This document shows positions 60,469 through 64,000 of a stretch of 64,000 bases of DNA, piece by piece. Under the pieces are notes generated by a model. That model was not told the origin of the DNA. It saw nothing but the letters and a program-made list of their open reading frames with translations, and did not search any database. The position numbers were made by a program, and so were the translations under genes. Source of the DNA: Bacillota bacterium (GTDB lineage Bacteria; Bacillota; Clostridia; Acetivibrionales; Acetivibrionaceae); assembly GCA_023398495.1 (NCBI GenBank), contig JAEWSG010000131.1:1-64000 (forward strand), given 5' to 3'. Each line of letters begins with the position of its first letter. Position 1 is the first letter of the stretch.

Positions 60469-63400
60469 ATGAGGTACTTATCAAAGAAATGCAGCTTCAG
60501 ACTTATCCTTGCGCTTCTCACCATTACAGCATTTTTCTTAAATAGCTTAGTAGTTATAAGTGCCGCTACCGTTACATATAATGAGGAGGAAATTCTTGTT
60601 AAGTTTAAAGACGGTGCAAACGTATCAGGCACGATTACAAAGCATGACTTGAAAGTATCTGAAAATGTCACAAAACTCAATACAAAGAAAGTTAAATTTA
60701 AAACCGGCAAGAACAGAAACAATGTTCTTTCCGAATTAAAGAAGGACCCTTCTGTTTTATATGCCCAACCCAACTACATATATAAAACTTCAGCTATCCC
60801 GAATGATCCCAATTTTAACCTCCAATGGGGTCTTACAAGTATTAAAGCAGATAAGGCCTGGGATATATCAGAAGGTAGTGGAGATATCATAGTTGCTGTT
60901 GCAGATACCGGTGTCGATGTTAATCACCCTGACCTTGCTTCAAGGCTTGTTTATGGTTATAACGCAATAAACAATACCAATAGTACTGACGATGACAATG
61001 GTCATGGAACACATGTGGCTGGAATTTCTTCTGGAATAATAAACAACTCACGAGGAATCGCAGGTGTTGCAGGCAAAAGCAAAGTTATGCCTATAAAAGT
61101 GCTTGATTCCAGTGGTTCAGGCTATACCTTCAATATAGCCAAGGGAATTATGTGGGCTGCTGACCACGGTGCTAAAATAATAAACCTGAGCCTTGGCTCC
61201 CCCTACCACGATAATTACCTTCAGGACGCAATCAATTACGCTTCTGATAAAGGTGTTCTTATTATAGCTGCAGCAGGAAATTCAAATACAAGTGCTCCTT
61301 CATACCCTGCTGCACTCAATAACGTCATTGCAGTTTCAGCTATAGACAGAAGCAATGACAGGGCATACTTCTCAAATTATGGTTCGTATATTGACATTGC
61401 AGCTCCGGGAACAAGTATATATAGCACTACCTTTGACGGTGCATATGGATCTATGTCAGGAACATCAATGGCATGTCCGTTTGTTTCGGGTGCTGCCGCT
61501 CTGATATGGAGCCTGAATACCGAAAAAAGTCCTGCAGAAATTGAGGATATTTTAAAGAGCACTGCTTATGACCTAGGCTCAAGGGGAAGAGATGACGCCT
61601 TTGGTTATGGTCTGGTAGATGTATATAACGCTATTAAAATCATAGAGCCCGAACCTGAGGAGAACAATACCCCGCTTCCACCCTCACCTTCTGCTCCCAC
61701 CCCGGATAACAATCCGCCGGTTAATTCTCCTACACCTTCTCCAAACCCTGGAGACAGCCCTGAAACTCAACCCACACCTTCTTCGGGTATAATACCGTCA
61801 CCAGGTACAAGTGCTGGGCCAATTCCCGAACCTGGACTTCATCCTATGGGAAGTGTTGAAAGACCCATGAATGCGGAAATTATAAGCGGACAATACAACA
61901 TAAGTGGTTGGTTTTTAGATAATAGCGGCGTAAGTAAAATTGAGATCCTTGTCGACAACAATTTTATAGGATATGCTACTTATGGCAGTTTGAGGCCAGA
62001 TATTGAAGCGATGTTCCCGGAATATGAAAACCCGAACTGCGGATTTGATTATACCCTGAATACTTCTGATCTTGCAAAAGGAAGCCACCTTCTCACAATA
62101 CGTGAGACTTCTTCTGGCGGCTCCCAAACCTCACTCTCTCCGGTATTATTTACCATAGGAAGTGAAGGGGAAGCCACACCTCTGCCATCACCTACACCCC
62201 CACTAAATCCTGATGCCGGTAATATAAACTATGATCTTTCAGAAGACGCTTATGTAACAATAACAATACATGACAGTTTTGATGCATTAGTTAAAACATT
62301 AGAGAAAAATGTTTTGAAAAAGGCCGGTGAATGTACGGTTAAGTGGGATGGAAAAAACTCCGCCGGACAGCCTGTTCCCGATGGTGTCTATACATACCGT
62401 ATAATTGCTGTAGACCTTGCAGGATTGGAATCGGAACCCATCACCGGAAAAATAATTGTCGAACGTCTAAATCCTTCAATAACTGCAGTTATGGATAATC
62501 CGGATCCATTTGACCCTGTCACAGACTTAGAAAATACTATTACCTATACAATATCCGAAAATGCAGTTGTAAATATCGGCATTTATAATGAAAGTAATAT
62601 GCTCATTAAAGATCTTGGCAGCAAAGAAGCAACTATGGGCAGTAATAATGCATCTTGGGACGGAACTGATGAAGATGGGCAAATAGTGGGTAACGGAACT
62701 TATACCTATAAAATTAATGCAACAGATGCTTTTGACAAACCCTCTAAAACAGTAACAGGAACCATTTCTATTGGCGAACTGGACTTCCCTGTTATAAGCA
62801 ATTTTTCAGCTAATCCGAACCCATTTACACCTACTGGCAGTAATACCACCACAATCACCTACAACATCTCCAAAAACGCTGTCGTTAATGTTGCTGTCTA
62901 TGACCTGGCAAATAACCTTGTAAAAAGTCTGGAAAATGATGTCTCGAAAAAAGCAGGAACACAAAGTACCCTGTGGGATGGCAAAAACCTGGCAGATTAT
63001 ATTGTTCAAAATGGCAACTTTATAGTAAGAATAACCGCTGTAGACACAGATGGTATTGAAGCTGAGCCTCTATCCGGCAGCATAACAGTAACAGGGCAAA
63101 CCGGCAATGATGAAACCCAAATTATAACTGAAGTTGCCGACTACCCTGATCCATTTATAATAAGCGAACATAATAATTCTGAAATATCCTTTAATCTTTC
63201 TGTTAATGCCTACCTGAAACTTAACATTTATGACAGCAATGGAACTCTTATAAGGAAAATATGGGATGGTACGTCAAAATCAGGTCCAAATAAGTTTACC
63301 TGGAATGGAATGAACACTTCAGGTACCATTGTGGATGATGGAATTTATACTTATGTAATCAGTGCGGTAAGTTCTATTGACGGAAAAAGCCAGAGTACAT

Positions 63401-64000
63401 CAGGTACAATCAGAACCGATTCAGGCAGACCTGTTATCAGTGAAGATAATGCAAATCCCAATCCCTTTGCACCATCGGGAATAAATAATACAATAATTTC
63501 GTACAGATTATCGGAAAACAGCCTGGTTAGCTTGTCTATTTATGATAGTAAGGGAAAGCTTGTAAAAACACTGCAAAATAAAATCCGAAAAATGTCAGGA
63601 GTTAATTCCTGCAGCTGGGATGGCAAAGATTCATCCGGCAGAATAGTTGAAGCCGGGAGCTACTCCTATAAAATCGATGCTGTAGATGATTCTGGGCAAA
63701 ACGCAGCTCCTGCAACAGGAATTATAAATATAAACAGTGAAAACATTCCACTAATTTACTCTGTTTCTGATCTTCCCGACCCATTTGCTCCTGACGGAAT
63801 CAGAGTAAGTACAATATTCTTTTCACTGTCTGAAGATGCAGATATGAAAATTAACATTTATAAAAGCAACGGTACATTGGTCAAACAACTTCTTAATGAA
63901 AAAGTATTTGCAGGACACAATGCTGTAAACTGGAATGGGCAGGATGCATCCGGTGTATTGGTAGAAAACGGCATGTACACTTACACAATAAGTGCTGTCA
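60469..64000 (+). CDS. Secreted subtilisin-like serine protease with FlgD-type Ig repeats (3' end beyond window)
   Basis: ATG 60469 follows AAAAGGAGAG. The frame is open for 1,177 codons to the window edge. A signal peptide (FRLILALLTITAFFLNSLVV) and an inhibitor-like propeptide (EEEILVKFKDGANVSG, ending PNYIYKTS) precede the S8 catalytic domain with Asp 146 (VADTGVD), His 179 (NGHGTHVAG) and Ser 333 (GTSMACP). A Pro/Thr/Ser linker follows, then one Ig-like domain (ISGWFLDNSGVSKIEILVDN), a second short linker, and at least six FlgD-type Ig repeats of about 100 residues. Each repeat has a NPDPF/NPNPF opening and a WDGxxxxGxxVxxGxYxY core. It is probably a cell-surface or secreted protease; a sorting or anchoring domain may lie beyond the edge. 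Confidence 0.9.
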   Translation, partial: MRYLSKKCSFRLILALLTITAFFLNSLVVISAATVTYNEEEILVKFKDGANVSGTITKHDLKVSENVTKLNTKKVKFKTGKNRNNVLSELKKDPSVLYAQPNYIYKTSAIPNDPNFNLQWGLTSIKADKAWDISEGSGDIIVAVADTGVDVNHPDLASRLVYGYNAINNTNSTDDDNGHGTHVAGISSGIINNSRGIAGVAGKSKVMPIKVLDSSGSGYTFNIAKGIMWAADHGAKIINLSLGSPYHDNYLQDAINYASDKGVLIIAAAGNSNTSAPSYPAALNNVIAVSAIDRSNDRAYFSNYGSYIDIAAPGTSIYSTTFDGAYGSMSGTSMACPFVSGAAALIWSLNTEKSPAEIEDILKSTAYDLGSRGRDDAFGYGLVDVYNAIKIIEPEPEENNTPLPPSPSAPTPDNNPPVNSPTPSPNPGDSPETQPTPSSGIIPSPGTSAGPIPEPGLHPMGSVERPMNAEIISGQYNISGWFLDNSGVSKIEILVDNNFIGYATYGSLRPDIEAMFPEYENPNCGFDYTLNTSDLAKGSHLLTIRETSSGGSQTSLSPVLFTIGSEGEATPLPSPTPPLNPDAGNINYDLSEDAYVTITIHDSFDALVKTLEKNVLKKAGECTVKWDGKNSAGQPVPDGVYTYRIIAVDLAGLESEPITGKIIVERLNPSITAVMDNPDPFDPVTDLENTITYTISENAVVNIGIYNESNMLIKDLGSKEATMGSNNASWDGTDEDGQIVGNGTYTYKINATDAFDKPSKTVTGTISIGELDFPVISNFSANPNPFTPTGSNTTTITYNISKNAVVNVAVYDLANNLVKSLENDVSKKAGTQSTLWDGKNLADYIVQNGNFIVRITAVDTDGIEAEPLSGSITVTGQTGNDETQIITEVADYPDPFIISEHNNSEISFNLSVNAYLKLNIYDSNGTLIRKIWDGTSKSGPNKFTWNGMNTSGTIVDDGIYTYVISAVSSIDGKSQSTSGTIRTDSGRPVISEDNANPNPFAPSGINNTIISYRLSENSLVSLSIYDSKGKLVKTLQNKIRKMSGVNSCSWDGKDSSGRIVEAGSYSYKIDAVDDSGQNAAPATGIININSENIPLIYSVSDLPDPFAPDGIRVSTIFFSLSEDADMKINIYKSNGTLVKQLLNEKVFAGHNAVNWNGQDASGVLVENGMYTYTISAV

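Noticed and set aside
1..64000. CRISPR array, tRNA or rRNA genes, and intact transposase genes
   Set aside because: I looked for regularly spaced repeats, cloverleaf patterns and transposase motifs and saw none; only non-autonomous repeats are present. A dedicated scan was not possible.

Overview
The window is AT-rich, uses many TTG and GTG starts with strong AGGAGG-type ribosome binding sites, and carries a clostridial gene set: an ntp-type V-ATPase operon, gdpP-rplI-dnaB, anaerobic sulfite reductase asrABC, a clostripain-like protease, an S-box upstream of metK, and secreted stalk-domain and FlgD-Ig proteins. This fits a free-living anaerobic member of the Clostridia, perhaps of the cellulolytic Acetivibrio/Pseudobacteroides type. 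I cannot name the species from sequence alone.

Layout. (1) 1-16 kb is a decayed defence island. A truncated nuclease-toxin remnant is followed by a type I restriction-modification locus: a catalytically dead methyltransferase/TRD fusion, hsdM, a DUF1016 PD-(D/E)XK nuclease, hsdS, a macro-domain protein, a radical SAM enzyme, a broken KilA-N gene and hsdR. Next come small unknown genes, an AAA ATPase with an adjacent putative nuclease, a second KilA-N fragment and a truncated DUF4143-type ATPase. A 67-bp near-identical direct repeat at the two KilA-N fragments brackets hsdR and the ATPase-nuclease cassette. (2) 16-18.6 kb encodes a membrane-anchored C11 peptidase. (3) 18.5-24.3 kb is a sulfite/redox module: asrA-asrB-asrC, a formate/nitrite-family channel likely to carry hydrosulfide, a truncated ferritin-like gene, and divergently a hemerythrin and a Crp/Fnr regulator. 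(4) 24.3-28.7 kb holds a DUF6930-like gene, a 1.1-kb hairpin-rich non-coding stretch and a secreted double-domain polyester-hydrolase-like enzyme. (5) 28.7-46.5 kb is chromosomal housekeeping: prfC, recD2, metK with a SAM-I riboswitch, ftsH, hpt, tilS, dnaB, rplI, gdpP, a MazG-like gene, pheA and an AI-2E-family permease. It is interrupted by a pair of inverted ~117-bp repeats and a 172-bp foldback element. (6) 46.7-51 kb encodes two exported stalk-domain proteins, one carrying RCC1 repeats and a beta-helix. (7) 51.3-60.1 kb is a nine-gene V-type ATPase operon with Na+-binding residues in subunit K. (8) 60.5 kb to the end is a secreted subtilisin with FlgD-type Ig repeats that runs off the window.

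How the parts work together. The island combines DNA modification, restriction and two further nucleases, with signs of repeated insertion and decay. The asr module would reduce sulfite to sulfide and export HS-, probably under redox control by the adjacent Crp/Fnr protein. The V-ATPase probably moves Na+. The strongest candidates for undescribed biology are the ATPase-nuclease cassette at 12.7-15.0 kb, the macro/radical-SAM pair inside the restriction locus, and the dead methyltransferase-TRD fusion with its palindromic promoter.
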